From Flaccisagitta enflata (lineage: Eukaryota; Chaetognatha; Sagittoidea; Aphragmophora), in NCBI GenBank assembly GCA_965153355.1, contig OZ231126.1, positions 22,754,001 through 22,818,000 of the forward strand: a stretch of DNA of 64,000 nucleotides. The letters run 5' to 3'. The position numbers and the translations under genes were made by a program. Shown one piece after another: positions 11,366 to 24,226 of this stretch (its first letter is position 1; the number at the start of each line of letters is the position of its first letter). Below the pieces are notes generated by a model. That model searched no databases. It was not told where the DNA came from and saw only the letters and a program-made list of their open reading frames with translations.

Positions 11366-11996
11366 GGAAAAAAGTCGAAGTCAGTCTTCGACTTTTTGAC
11401 ATATTCGAGAGAAACAGGGTTTTCATTTTCTTATGGGAAAGTTGGGAATCTCCACCGACCAGTTGGGTAAGTAAATTTGATAATTCGCTTTCATTTGGCT
11501 CCAAGCAGAATGCTCTACGACAAATATTTTTCGCGCTCTGATTTTTTAAAGATTTATTTATGAAAAATTTGAATGAAATTTTTTTTGATTTTTTACAATT
11601 TTATGTAGGATCAATAAAAGAGTGTATTTATGTTTGTTTGAGCATGCAAATATAAGAAAACATGTTTATGAGCACAGCTGCTCATCTGTGAGGGCGTTTT
11701 TGAGCATTTCAGCTCATTTAGCTCACTTAGCTCAGTCTATTCTTTCTGATTTCAAATATGATAAATGAATAAATATTTTCAAACTTGTTTAAGCAAGCAA
11801 ATTAAAAAAAAACATGTCAGTGAGCAGAGCTGCTCCTCTGTAAGGGCGTTTTCAAATATTCTAGCTCATTTAGCTAATTTAGCTTGTGCTTTTTCTCTGA
11901 TTTTAAATAGGATGAATAAATTGATGTTTTGATTTAGGCATACAAATACAAGAAAGCATGTCAGTGAGCAAAGCTGGTTGTCTGGTTGAATCATCG
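11366..11996 (+). repeat. Satellite block, first copy: GTCGAAG unit plus three monomers
   Basis: Begins GGGAAAAAAGTCGAAGTCAG with a small internal palindrome (GTCGAA..TTCGAC). Then follow three monomers of about 130-190 bp marked by GCATGCAAATA, ACATGT..GTGAGCA, GCTGCTCATCTGTGAGGG and TTTAGCTCA. Confidence 0.75.
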
Positions 11997-13240
11997 GGAA
12001 AAAAGTCGAAGTCAGTCTTCCACTTTTTGACATATTCGAGAGAAACATGGTTTTAATTTTCTAATTTTTCTTATTAAAAAGTTGGGGATCTCCACCGACT
12101 GAATGAGCCCTCCAATGAAATTGTTAGGGTAAGTAAATTTAATAATTCTCTTTCATTTGGCGCTAAGTAGAATGCTCTACGACAAATATTTTTCGCATTA
12201 TGATTTTTTAAAGATTTATTTATGAAAATTGGGAATTGAATTTTTTTCGATTTTTTTTATATTTTGAATAGGATCAAATAGTCGCAAAAGCGTTAGATGG
12301 TCAGCGGAACCCGTGCCCTGCCTAAGTAGGTTGTGGTTGAAGTTGAGGGGGGAGCAGGGCAGCGGCCCCGAAGGGGTCGATGACCTATGCTTTCACACAT
12401 ATGGGGGATTTTCTCCTTCTTCTCCTCCTCCGTCCCTCCCCCCCTCAAATCCCAGTCTCGAGGCCCAAATTCCAGTCTCGAGGCCCAAATCCCAGTCTCG
12501 AGGCCAAAATCCCAGCCTCAAAGCCCAAATCCTAGCCTCAAGGCCTTAATCCTAGCCTGGAGGCCCAGATTTCAGTCTTGCAGCCCAAATCTCAGCCTCA
12601 ACGTCAAAATCTCAGCCAAGAGGCCCAGATCCCGGCCTTGAGGCCCAAATCTCAGCCTCCAGGCCTCAAGACTGGGATTTGGGCCTCGAGACTGGAATTT
12701 GGGCCTCGAGACTGGGATTTGAGGGGGGGGGGACGTAGGAGAAGAAGAAGGAGAAAATCCCCCATATGTTTGAAAGCATAGGTCATCGACCCCTTCGGGG
12801 CCGCTGCCCAAAAAGGAGTGTATTTATGTTTGTTTCAGCATGCAAATACAAAAAAACATGTTTATGAGCATAGCTGCTCATCTGTGAGGGTGTTTTGTAG
12901 GATTCTAGCTCATTTAATTTATTTAGCTCAGTTTTTTTATGTTTTAAATGTCATAAATGAATAGATATTTTGATAAATGTTTAAAAAAGCAGATACAAAA
13001 AAAAACACATATCAGTGAGCATAACTGCTCATCTGTGAGGGTGTTTTTAAGCATTTTAGCTTGCTAAGCTCATTTAGCTGTCTTTTTTTTATTTTTAATG
13101 GGATAAATAAATGTTTTGATGGGAGCATGTAAATACAAGAAAGCATATCAGTGAGCATAGCGGATTGTCTGGTTGAATGATTTTGAGCATTTTAGCTCAT
13201 CTATCTCATTTGGCTCAGTCCTATTTTTCTCTGATTTTCA
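11997..13240 (+). repeat. Satellite block, second copy, split by a foldback element
   Basis: Repeats the 11366-11996 layout: GTCGAAG unit (11997-12277) and three monomers (12810-13240). Between them a family F element interrupts the sequence GGATCAA..AAAAGNAGTG, which is continuous in the first copy. Confidence 0.75.
12278..12809 (-). mobile_element. Foldback family F element inserted in the satellite block
   Basis: Tail end ATAGTCGCAAAAGCG on the left and GGCCGCTGCCC on the right. The two arms (GACCTATGCTTTCACACATA and its complement) enclose about 11 units of the 20-bp minisatellite, after which a few units run in the reverse orientation. Confidence 0.8.
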
Positions 13241-13506
13241 GTGCAATCAATACATACAATTGCTCCTGATTTGATCTAATAGAAAAAAAAGATTTGCAGT
13301 GACCAAAGATAAAAGCCTGGTGAAATGTAACTAACGCTTACAACTTTTTTCCTCACGGCGACAGCCGCCATTACTGGTAAGACATTCCTTGTACGGGAGT
13401 TGATGTTTATGTATCTTTACAGATACAATAGCCACATGATAGGAAGACGGAGCCACTGACCATACTGACTTCACGAGTATTGTGCAAGTGACGTGATAAA
13501 AAAGCA

Positions 13507-13827
13507 TGGAGGAAGAGGAGGAAGAAAAAAATCAAAAAGAAGAAGAAGAAGACGCAGAAGGAGAAGAAGAAGAAGAAGAAGACGAAGAAGAAGAAGAAGA
13601 AGAAGAAGAAGAAGAAGAAGAAGAAGAAGAAGAAGAAGAAGAAGAAGAAGAAGAAGAAGAAGAAGGAGAAGAAGAAGAAGAAGAAGAAGAAGAAGAAGAA
13701 GAAGGAGAAAGAACATGAAGATGGAAAATGGAAACAGAAGTAAACATTCAAAAGAAAACCAAACAAAAACAAAAACAAAAACAAAAACAAAAACAAAAAC
13801 AAAAACAAAAACAAAAACAAAAACAAA
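13507..13827 (+). repeat. (GAA)n array followed by (ACAAAA)n array
   Basis: GAA repeats at 13507-13712 with rare GAC/GGA units, then ACAAAA hexamers at about 13766-13827. Confidence 0.95.
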
Positions 13828-13906
13828 GACGTAAACAACCAAAAAACAAAGGATAAACAAAAAAACAAAACACAATAGACGTTAATGAAAAAAGACAACA
13901 ATCGAA

Positions 13907-14228
13907 TAGGGGTGTATATTCTTGAGTCGCTTTTGGTTCCCCCCCCCCCCACCTTTGATTTTATTCCCCGCAGCGCATCGCGTCGCGTTTTTTACATCTA
14001 TGATTATCTACCCCATATAGCAATAAAACTATGTAGTTTAGGTTTAAATTATGTTAAATTGTGTTTTACTAATTGAGTTTTATGATTTGGTACTGTCATA
14101 AGTTATATTTCCCCCAAATTTCCTTTTTTTCCTTTTTTCCCCCATTGATTTCCTTCCCTATCTCCAGACCCTTTGATTTCCCCCCCCCCCCCCGGGGTGG
14201 GGGAGAAACTCAAGAATATACAGGCCTG
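13907..14228. mobile_element. hAT-type non-autonomous element, 322 bp, with 8-bp target duplication
   Basis: The ends TAGGGGTGTATATTCTTGAG and the complement of CAGGCCTGTATATTCTTGAG pair at 18 of 21 positions. CAATCGAA flanks both sides (13899-13906 and 14229-14236), the 8-bp duplication typical of hAT. Interior without coding capacity; a C-run lies near each end. Confidence 0.88.
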
Positions 14229-15180
<952 letters not shown>

Positions 15181-15277
15181 CGACTTTGTGACGGACCGAC
15201 CGACCGACGGACCGACGGACCGACCGACGGACCGACCGACAAAGTGGCTTATAGAGTCGCGTAGCACGCGACTAAAA
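15181..15277 (-). mobile_element. Hairpin-(GTCY)n element family A, 5' part
   Basis: (GACC/GACG)n tract, AAAGTGGCTTATAGAGTCGC and the hairpin with a trailing AAAAA, i.e. the 5' end on the minus strand. The 3' half is missing. Confidence 0.7.
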
Positions 15278-15518
15278 AGAGAAAAGAAATCTTTGCAATT
15301 TGTCATTTGATTTTAATCCAAATAAATAATTTTGTTTTTTATCTAAGCTTCCCTGATGACAGACACATTTCGTTCACTCCATCTGTTACTTTTTTGCCTG
15401 TCCGTTATGCTGCCTGATTCTTTTAAATCTCACATTGTCTCTCAATGTCTCTCCAACTCAATTCCCTTTTTTCTTTTTCTTTATCTCCTTTTTCTCCTTT
15501 TTCTTTTTCTTTTTCTTC

Positions 15519-16060
15519 TTCTTCTTCTTCTTTTTCTTCCTCCTCTTCTTCTTCCTCTATTTCTTCTTCTTCTTCTTCTGCTTCTTCTTCATCTTCTTCT
15601 TCTTCTTCTTCTTCTTCTTCTTCTTCTTCTTCTTCTTCTTCTTCTTCTTCTTCTTCTTCTTCTTCTTCTTCTTCTTCTTCTTCTTCTTCTTCTTCTTCTT
15701 CTTCTTCTTCTTCTTCTTCTTCTTCTTCTTCTTCTTCTTCTTCTTCTTCTTCTTCTTCTTCTTCTTCTTCTTCTTTGTCTTCCTCTTCTTCTTCTTCTTC
15801 TTCTTCTTCTTCTTCTTCTTCTTCTTCTTCTTCTTCTTCTTCTTCTTCTTCTTCTTCTTCTTCTTCTTCTTCTTCTTCTTCTTCTTCTTCTTCTTCTTCT
15901 TCTTCTTCTTCTTCTTCTTCTTCTTCTTCTTCTTCTTCTTCTTCTTCTTCTTCTTCTTCTTCTTCTTCTTCTTCTTCTTCTTCTTCTTCTTCTTCTTCTT
16001 CTTCTTCTTCTTCTTCTTCTGCTTGTTCTTCTTCGTCTTCTTCTTCTTTTTCTTTTTCTT
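15519..16060 (+). repeat. About 500-bp (CTT)n array
   Basis: Almost uninterrupted CTT from about 15590 to 16020 with single CTTTG and CCT interruptions near 15775-15785. Poly-Ser, poly-Leu and poly-Phe frames here are translation artefacts. Confidence 0.97.
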
Positions 16061-17066
16061 TTCTATTTTTCCATTCTTCTTCCCTAAAAGGTTTCTTTTT
16101 CCACCTTCCTGTAAGTTAAACAACTTATTCATTAGACCTGTTAATTGACAATACTTTTACAGCTGAACTTTGCAATAACGGATGCCAAGTTACCAATAAA
16201 TTTCATCTATTATTGACAGATTTCCTTAACAGATAAGATACATACAAATAGTAATATATGACATGAAGGGACAAATATTTTATATCAATAGTAAGCAAAT
16301 TGCTGTTACTTTTGGGTCGATTGTAGCAGGGTGTAACTGTATTTGAATCAGCATTTCATTTTTGGGAGGCTCTTTGAGAGTTTAAAAATCTTTATGGAGA
16401 ATATATGCGCATTTTTTTCGAAGTTATTTTCATCACAGTCACAGTCACTTCTTCTTCTTCTTCTTCTGCTTCTTCTTCATCGTGTTCTTCTTCTTCTTCT
16501 TCTTCTTCTTCTTCTTCTTCTTCTTCTTCTTCTTCTTTTTCTTCTTCTTCTTCTTCTTCTTCTTCTTCTTCTTCTTCTTCTTCTTCTTCTTCTTCTTTTT
16601 CTTCTTCTTCTTCTTCTCCTTCTTCTTCTTCTTCTTCTTCTGCTTGTTCTTCTTCGTCTCTTCTTCTTTTTCTTTTTCTTTTCTATTTTTCCATTCTTCT
16701 TCCCTAAAAGGTTTCTTTTTCCACCTTCCTGTAAGTTAAACAACTTATTCATTAGACCTGTTGTTTGACAATACTTTTACAGCTGAACTTTGCAATAACG
16801 GATGCCAAGTTACCAATAAATTTCATCTATTATTGACAGATTTCCTTAACAGATAAGATACATACAAATAGTAATATATGACATGAAGGGACAAATATTT
16901 TATATCAATAGTGAGCAAATTGCTGTTACTGTTGGGTCGATTGTAGCAGGGTGTAACTGTATTTGAATCAGCATTTCATTTTTGGGAGGCTCTTTGAGAG
17001 TTTAAAAATCTTTATGGAGAATATATGCGCATTTTTTTCGAAGTTATTTTCATCACAGTCACTCAG
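16061..17066 (+). repeat. 620-bp tandem duplication containing a CTT array
   Basis: TTCTATTTTTCCATTCTTCT occurs at 16061 and 16681. The following roughly 385 bases are repeated with only about four differences. A shorter CTT array (16449-16650) lies between the copies. Each copy contains pogo-like MITE ends. Confidence 0.92.
16160..16345. mobile_element. Pogo/Tigger-like MITE relic (a second copy at about 16780-16965)
   Basis: TACAGCTGAACTTTGCAATAACGG on the left and the complement of TACAGTTACACCCTGCTACA on the right resemble the element at 47620. It is duplicated as part of the 620-bp unit. Confidence 0.45.
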
Positions 17067-18167
<1,101 letters not shown>

Positions 18168-18379
18168 AAACAAGGCCGGATACACGGCAACTCTAGTCGC
18201 CTGCGGGTTGGTAGGGGCAGTGACAGAGAAGGTTACCAGGGCATTCAGGCGGGAGTGGTGAGCCAAAAAAGCCCACAAACGCCGTTATAAGGGGACCCAC
18301 CGACCAACCAACCAACCAACCAACGGAGAGACGGATGGACATAGCGGTGTGTAGAGTCGCATAAGACGCGACTTAAAAA
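18168..18379 (-). mobile_element. Hairpin-(GTCY)n element family A, full length
   Basis: On the minus strand: T-run, AGTCGCGTCTTATGCGACT hairpin (6-bp stem), (GGTT/GGTC)n tract, and the TGTATCCGGCCTTGTT end. It lies about 0.5 kb upstream of the collagen exon. Confidence 0.75.
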
Positions 18380-18537
18380 GATCCTATTCGGTTTGATTTG
18401 GGCAGGGGTACAGCAAGAAGAAAATAGAAGATGCTTGATCAGCACACAGACTACGAAAACGAAAACGAAAAGGGTGAAATAAAACGAAAACGAAAAGAGT
18501 AAAACAAAACGAAATTAGTTATTGAAAAGAAGTGTTT

Positions 18538-18642
<105 letters not shown>

Positions 18643-18854
18643 TGTCTATGTCTATGTTCTATGCAAACACAAAAGTGAAGAAAACAAAACAAAAACAAAA
18701 ACAAAACCCATTGTAAAAGAGTAAACGATGAAAAAATATTCTAAAACGAAAAAAAGAATGTCAACATCGTCTACGCCTCAAATTCATTTATGCTTTTGAA
18801 AACTTTTTATTCTTTGGATGTGAAACGTCCGTTTTCGACCAACTCGATTATTTT

Positions 18855-18892
18855 CTGACCATTTTCTTTTCTTTTTCGTTAACTTTCAGTGA
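18855..18892 (+). promoter_or_regulatory. Likely 3' splice acceptor of a 5'UTR intron and in-frame stop before the collagen start
   Basis: A CTGAC branch-like site (18855) is followed by a pyrimidine-rich run and CTTTCAG ending at 18889. The next three bases, TGA (18890-18892), are an in-frame stop 18 bases before the collagen ATG. A non-coding first exon further upstream is therefore likely, but its donor and the promoter were not identified among the microsatellites. Confidence 0.55.
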
Positions 18893-18910
18893 GAGCTTCG
18901 CGCCGTTAAG

Positions 18911-21900
18911 ATGTGGAGGGACAAGGAAAAGTCCCGTCGCCATCCTGGCGCCTCGATAGCCGCGAGTCGTAGTCATCATAGGAGTACTTCCAGACATTCT
19001 TCCAATCCATCGTCGCTACATCAAAATTCATCCTTCATCTCCGCATCCTCATCGTCGTTTTTCGCATATTCCTCATCCCTCATTTTCGCCGTTTTGTGTG
19101 TCATCGCCTTCACCGGCGTCTCCAGTTCCAGCGTCCCATTGCCAAAAGGGGCGTATGATTTACTCAGTGCTGTGAACATCCAATCCTTCCCATATGGAGT
19201 CAAGGAAACCGTTGGTATCTGTACGAACCGGCCGCCGTACGTCACGGACAGTAACGGTTATCCCGTTGGGAAACCCGACGTTGCTTATCGGTTAAATGAA
19301 GATGCTCAACTCAGCGTGACGACGAATACGGTTTTCCCGGATGGATTCCCTCAAGATTTTTCCATCCTGGCCACCATTCGACCAGACGATCAAAATTCCG
19401 CCTTCTTGTTCACCATCTACAATGGGCAAAATGGCAACGAAGAATTGGCAATTCAGGTTGGTCCCAGGCCTTTGTTTTGGTATGAAGATGTGAATGGAAG
19501 ACCTGGCCGTGAGAATTCGCCAAGATTCAACAATATCAATCTGTCTGATGGCAAGTGGCACAGAGTGGCATTTTCTGTGAAAGGTGATTCCGTGACTATG
19601 TTGCTTGACTGCAAGGAAAATCAGACGCTTCCTTTGAAGAGGAGCAATCCATCCAACATTGATCTTACTGGTATCATAATTGTTGGAAGGCAGTTGATGG
19701 AAGATGCAGTTTTCAAGGGAGATATTCAAGATTTGATCATTGTCGACAACCCTGAAGCGGCTTATTCTCATTGCACCTGTTTGTCACCTGACTGTCAAGT
19801 TCCATTTGACACTGCAGAAAAGGCGTGCAAGTCTGGATTTGGTAAGGGAGTTGTCACACGGTTTGATGGACATCGAGGCAGCTCTAGAGGATCCAGGTCT
19901 CGCTTGAGCAGGAGTGAAGCGAATGCTCGGCTGAATGAAGAAGCTGGTGGTTATGGCTTTGGATCATTTGGTGATGAAGCTGTTAGTAGTGTCGGTGAAG
20001 GAGCCTTTGGAGCAGCTGGTGGTGAGATTGGTCTTGCACCAAGTTTGTCTGGTGGTGACTATGAATATGGTGAAGCTGAATCAAGCCAGTTTGGAGGGTG
20101 GGAAGGATCAGGAGAGGCTGAATCTCCTGCCGCACCTGGACCAGGTGGCAATGCATACTACATTCCAGGCCCACCAGGACCCCCAGGATGGCCGGGACCA
20201 CCAGGACCAAATGGACCCAAGGGAGAAAGAGGTTTACCTGGCCGAGATGGTATTGCTGGAGCAGATGGTTTACCAGGACCCCCTGGCCATGTCTTCATTA
20301 TTCCATTGCAGGGACCAGATGGAAAAGGTCCAGATAACGCTGAGACTTTCAGGCAAATGCTCAGTCAACATATGCTTGCCATGAGAGGTGCCACTGGACC
20401 TCAAGGTGTTGCTGGTCTGTCTGGTGTTCCTGGTTCACCAGGTTTTGAAGGCCCCAAAGGTGAACCTGGAGATGGTGGGGAAGCTGGTCCAAGAGGAGGC
20501 AGAGGAGCAATGGGACCTCCTGGCAGAAATGGAAAGCGTGGTAGAACAGGTGGTGATGGAGAGCGTGGAAGAAGTGGTCCCCCTGGAGCCAAAGGAGAAC
20601 AAGGATACCCTGGAATGCCAGGATTGCCAGGTCCCAAAGGACACTTTGGTTTACCAGGGTTTCCAGGAAAACCGGGTAGTGATGGACCAACTGGAGAGCC
20701 TGGAGAAGATGGACCCCAAGGTCAACCAGGATCTCAAGGTGATATGGGACCCCGCGGATTTTTGGGACCAAGAGGACAGCCAGGTCCAGCTGGACAGCCA
20801 GGTATTCCTGGCTTGGAAGGAGCAGAGGGTCCAAAGGGCTCCATGGGTCCCATGGGTGGACCTGGTAATCCAGGAACTCCTGGGCCATCTGGTCCCATAG
20901 GTCCACCAGGTTCTCAAGGTTCAATTGGACCACCAGGTATGCCAGGTCCAGTTGGAAAGCCTGGCCTCCCAGGTCTGCCAGGTGCTGATGGTTTGCCAGG
21001 TCTTACAGGAACTGGTGGTTCCCCAGGAGAGAAAGGTGAATCTGGTCCCCCTGGACCTCAAGGTATCCTTGGATATCCCGGAGTGCGTGGAGTTAAAGGA
21101 GATGCTGGTGGAAGAGGATACCCTGGTGAAAAGGGAGACAAAGGTGCTGCAGGTATTGACGGATTTAAAGGAGCGCCTGGTCAATCTGGTGAAAAAGGTA
21201 AACCAGGACCACGAGGTTTACCAGGTGAACCAGGACCTGAGGGTCCCAAAGGATTTGAGGGTCCACGTGGAGAAGCTGGTCCTCCAGGCCCCTTTGGTGA
21301 GAAGGGAAAAATGGGTATCCCTGGATTCCCAGGCTACCCTGGAAGAAGAGGAGGAAAGGGTGACCGAGGACTGGTTGGTAAAAGAGGCAGAGATGGCTCA
21401 ACTGGCCCACAAGGAACACCTGGAGCTGATGGGGATAGAGGAGAACCTGGACCAAGAGGCCCGAGAGGTGAACGTGGAATCAGAGGTATCCCTGGACCAG
21501 TTGGAAACAAAGGTGAAACAGGCCCTCCAGGAACTCCTGGAGCCTCAGGCGCTCCTGGCCTTGAGGGAAATAGGGGTCCTAGTGGCTACCCTGGTGCCCC
21601 TGGGCCTTCAGGTATTCCTGGTAAAGATGGATTGGTTGGTTTGCCAGGTGAAAGAGGTGAGCCTGGAAGCCCAGGTCAACCTGGTCAACCAGGACCAGTT
21701 GGTGTCGTTGGACCACCTGGACCTGGTGGAGAAACAGGTCCAGCTGGAGATCGTGGTGTGCCAGGTAACCCTGGTCTACCTGGAGAAGCAGGACTTCCAG
21801 GTGAGTCAGGAAAGCCAGGAGAAAGAGGATTACCAGGGCCAGCAGGAACTGGAGGAGCTGAGGGGCCACCAGGCTTTCAAGGTTTCCCTGGTGAGAGAGG

Positions 21901-24226
21901 CTTGCCAGGACCCCCAGGAAAAGATGGAGGAAAGGGAGAAATTGGACCTAGTGGACCTAATGGCCCAGGTGGTGATAAAGGTGAACAAGGCATGGCTGGA
22001 CCCCCAGGTGGCCAAGGCCCTGTTGGCAGACCAGGTCCTCAAGGAGAAATCGGACTTCAAGGTGGCAAAGGAGATCCTGGAGAACCTGGCATTAATGGTG
22101 TGCCAGGAAGAGATGGCTTGCCAGGTGGAAGAGGTTTGCCTGGTGCTCCAGGACCTGTTGGAAGACCAGGAGAAGATGGTGATAAAGGAGATCCAGGACC
22201 TGCTGGTGAAAAAGGATTCAAAGGTGACTTTGGTCTTCAAGGACCACCTGGATCCCCAGGCAAACAAGGACCAGAAGGACCTATGGGCCCAATTGGACCA
22301 CCAGGAGAAACTGGAGCTAAAGGTCCTCAAGGTATTCCAGGTACAAAGGGAGATGAAGGTCCAAGAGGCCCACCAGGTGTTCCAGGACTTCCAGGATTGC
22401 AGGGATTACCAGGTCCTCAAGGAGGAAAAGGGGACTCAGGTGATCCAGGACAGAGAGGACCACCTGGTCCTCCAGGACCACAAGGATCTCCAGGAACTCC
22501 AGGAGCCCAAGGAGAAGCAGGAACACCAGGGCCACCAGGAACTGAAGGAGCAAGAGGTGGCAAGGGTGATCCTGGCCTTCCAGGTTTAGTTGGAAATCCA
22601 GGCAAAGATGGAGAACCAGGCCCCCGTGGTCTTCCAGGGGCAAAGGGTGAAGATGGTTCACTTGGTCCACAAGGACCCCCAGGCCCAAGAGGTCTTCCGG
22701 GAGTTGAAGGACCAAAGGGTGATCCAGGACCAACAGGTTTCCCAGGAAACGCAGGTCGCCCAGGCCCTCCTGGTCCCAAAGGATTGGATGGATTGCCAGG
22801 CATCAATGGAGACCCTGGACCGCTTGGACCCCCAGGAAAAGATGGACCACCAGGTGAAGTTGGGCTTCAAGGCCTCCCAGGCAAGCAAGGACCATCTGGC
22901 CCACCAGGTGTGCAGGGCCCCTCAGGACCAATTGGGCCTAAAGGTGATGCTGGTCCCATTGGTACCCAAGGTCCTCCAGGCGGTCCAGGAGGTTTGGGAC
23001 CACCTGGTCCAGCTGGAATTCCAGGATTGAGAGGATCAATTGGACCCCAAGGAGATGTTGGACCACCAGGACCATCTGGTGCACCAGGACAAGCTGGCAT
23101 AACTGGACCACCAGGACCAGGAGGTCCTAAAGGAGATCCTGGCCCCAAGGGAACAAAAGGTCATCCAGGTGCCATTGGTTTGATGGGTCCTCCAGGTGAA
23201 GCTGGACCAAAGGGAGATACTGGACCTAAGGGACCTCCAGGAAAAGTTGGATCAAAAGGAGACCCAGGAATTGCTGGCCCAGATGGAATTTCTGGTGCTG
23301 ATGGACCTGCTGGGCCCCCAGGACCTGAGGGTTCAAGTGGACCAAAAGGACAAACTGGACCTGCTGGAACCAAGGGAGATGCTGGTCCAGTTGGACCTCC
23401 TGGACCTCCAGGACCACCAGGTGAGGCTCAGTTAATTCCTCCTGACTTTATCAGTCCACCAAAGAGTGCTGCTAGAAGAAAGAGAGATTTGGATGAAAAC
23501 AACAAAATCTCTGAGGATGATCTTCATGTTGGAGAGCATTATGTCAATGTTGTGTCAAGAATTGTGGATTATCTGGACAACATGCAAAAGCAGTTGGATG
23601 GCATTACTAATCCAGTTGGAACTAAGGATGAGCCAGCCAGGTCATGCAGAGATTTACATCAAGGACACCCTGATTTGCCAGATGGTTGGTATTGGATTGA
23701 TCCAAATTTGGGCGTCATCAATGATGCCATCTATGTGTATTGCAACATGACAAGATCTGGAGAAACCTGTGTCAAACCCACACAAAATACACGCACTATG
23801 CCCCAGAGGTGGTGGAGAAAAGAAAGTGAAACAAACAAGCCATTCTCAAAACTGAAAGGTGGATTTGATATTGAGTATGATGATTCAGTGCAACTCACAT
23901 TCCTCAGACTTCTCAGTGAGGAAGCAAGGCAAAACTTCACCTACTTCTGCACAAATTCCGCTGGCTGGTACAACGTTGATGACTACTCATTGAATTGGGC
24001 TTTGGTCCTTCAAGGTCAAAATGACCACGAGTTTGATACCAAGTACTTCACCTCACAGCAAGTTATCTACGATGGCTGCAGAAACCGTCGTTCTCAAAGC
24101 TACACAGTCTTTGAAGTCAAGACAAAGAAGTTGAACCAGCTACCACTTGTCAACTTCGTACCCAAGGATTACGGCGCTGGATACCAAATGTTTGGATTTG
24201 AAGTTGGTGCTATTTGCTTCAGTTAG
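18911..24226 (+). CDS. Fibrillar pro-collagen alpha chain, single-exon coding sequence
   Basis: Structural protein of extracellular collagen fibrils, secreted as a pro-chain that trimerises through its C-propeptide. Order in the 1771 residues: basic N-region, hydrophobic signal segment (about 50-69), TSPN/laminin-G-like domain (about 81-295), Gly/Ser/Glu/Tyr-rich linker (about 305-419), minor helix of 14 Gly-X-Y triplets (420-461), 31-residue break (462-492), major helix of 338 triplets without interruption (493-1506), short telopeptide, furin-type RRKR at 1522-1525, and COLFI domain (about 1575-1771). TSPN plus minor helix, and the break ending LAMRG just before the helix, resemble the type V/XI group. 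The ATG is chosen because it has A at -3 and an in-frame TGA at 18890. KGH motifs sit at helix positions 84 and 924. COLFI cysteines C1, C4-C8 are at 1579, 1611, 1620, 1680, 1723 and 1769; C2 and C3 are Gly1585 and Val1602. No intron interrupts 5.3 kb of coding sequence, unlike the many small exons of most fibrillar collagen genes. Confidence 0.96.
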   Translation: MWRDKEKSRRHPGASIAASRSHHRSTSRHSSNPSSLHQNSSFISASSSSFFAYSSSLIFAVLCVIAFTGVSSSSVPLPKGAYDLLSAVNIQSFPYGVKETVGICTNRPPYVTDSNGYPVGKPDVAYRLNEDAQLSVTTNTVFPDGFPQDFSILATIRPDDQNSAFLFTIYNGQNGNEELAIQVGPRPLFWYEDVNGRPGRENSPRFNNINLSDGKWHRVAFSVKGDSVTMLLDCKENQTLPLKRSNPSNIDLTGIIIVGRQLMEDAVFKGDIQDLIIVDNPEAAYSHCTCLSPDCQVPFDTAEKACKSGFGKGVVTRFDGHRGSSRGSRSRLSRSEANARLNEEAGGYGFGSFGDEAVSSVGEGAFGAAGGEIGLAPSLSGGDYEYGEAESSQFGGWEGSGEAESPAAPGPGGNAYYIPGPPGPPGWPGPPGPNGPKGERGLPGRDGIAGADGLPGPPGHVFIIPLQGPDGKGPDNAETFRQMLSQHMLAMRGATGPQGVAGLSGVPGSPGFEGPKGEPGDGGEAGPRGGRGAMGPPGRNGKRGRTGGDGERGRSGPPGAKGEQGYPGMPGLPGPKGHFGLPGFPGKPGSDGPTGEPGEDGPQGQPGSQGDMGPRGFLGPRGQPGPAGQPGIPGLEGAEGPKGSMGPMGGPGNPGTPGPSGPIGPPGSQGSIGPPGMPGPVGKPGLPGLPGADGLPGLTGTGGSPGEKGESGPPGPQGILGYPGVRGVKGDAGGRGYPGEKGDKGAAGIDGFKGAPGQSGEKGKPGPRGLPGEPGPEGPKGFEGPRGEAGPPGPFGEKGKMGIPGFPGYPGRRGGKGDRGLVGKRGRDGSTGPQGTPGADGDRGEPGPRGPRGERGIRGIPGPVGNKGETGPPGTPGASGAPGLEGNRGPSGYPGAPGPSGIPGKDGLVGLPGERGEPGSPGQPGQPGPVGVVGPPGPGGETGPAGDRGVPGNPGLPGEAGLPGESGKPGERGLPGPAGTGGAEGPPGFQGFPGERGLPGPPGKDGGKGEIGPSGPNGPGGDKGEQGMAGPPGGQGPVGRPGPQGEIGLQGGKGDPGEPGINGVPGRDGLPGGRGLPGAPGPVGRPGEDGDKGDPGPAGEKGFKGDFGLQGPPGSPGKQGPEGPMGPIGPPGETGAKGPQGIPGTKGDEGPRGPPGVPGLPGLQGLPGPQGGKGDSGDPGQRGPPGPPGPQGSPGTPGAQGEAGTPGPPGTEGARGGKGDPGLPGLVGNPGKDGEPGPRGLPGAKGEDGSLGPQGPPGPRGLPGVEGPKGDPGPTGFPGNAGRPGPPGPKGLDGLPGINGDPGPLGPPGKDGPPGEVGLQGLPGKQGPSGPPGVQGPSGPIGPKGDAGPIGTQGPPGGPGGLGPPGPAGIPGLRGSIGPQGDVGPPGPSGAPGQAGITGPPGPGGPKGDPGPKGTKGHPGAIGLMGPPGEAGPKGDTGPKGPPGKVGSKGDPGIAGPDGISGADGPAGPPGPEGSSGPKGQTGPAGTKGDAGPVGPPGPPGPPGEAQLIPPDFISPPKSAARRKRDLDENNKISEDDLHVGEHYVNVVSRIVDYLDNMQKQLDGITNPVGTKDEPARSCRDLHQGHPDLPDGWYWIDPNLGVINDAIYVYCNMTRSGETCVKPTQNTRTMPQRWWRKESETNKPFSKLKGGFDIEYDDSVQLTFLRLLSEEARQNFTYFCTNSAGWYNVDDYSLNWALVLQGQNDHEFDTKYFTSQQVIYDGCRNRRSQSYTVFEVKTKKLNQLPLVNFVPKDYGAGYQMFGFEVGAICFS

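Noticed and set aside
15356-16148. Overlapping 190-243-codon frames of poly-Leu, poly-Phe, poly-Ser and poly-Lys
   Set aside because: They are the CTT array translated in each frame; no non-repetitive coding sequence is present.
19935-23435. Long frames in other phases and on the opposite strand within the collagen
   Set aside because: The Gly-X-Y periodicity keeps all phases open; these are shadows of the collagen frame.
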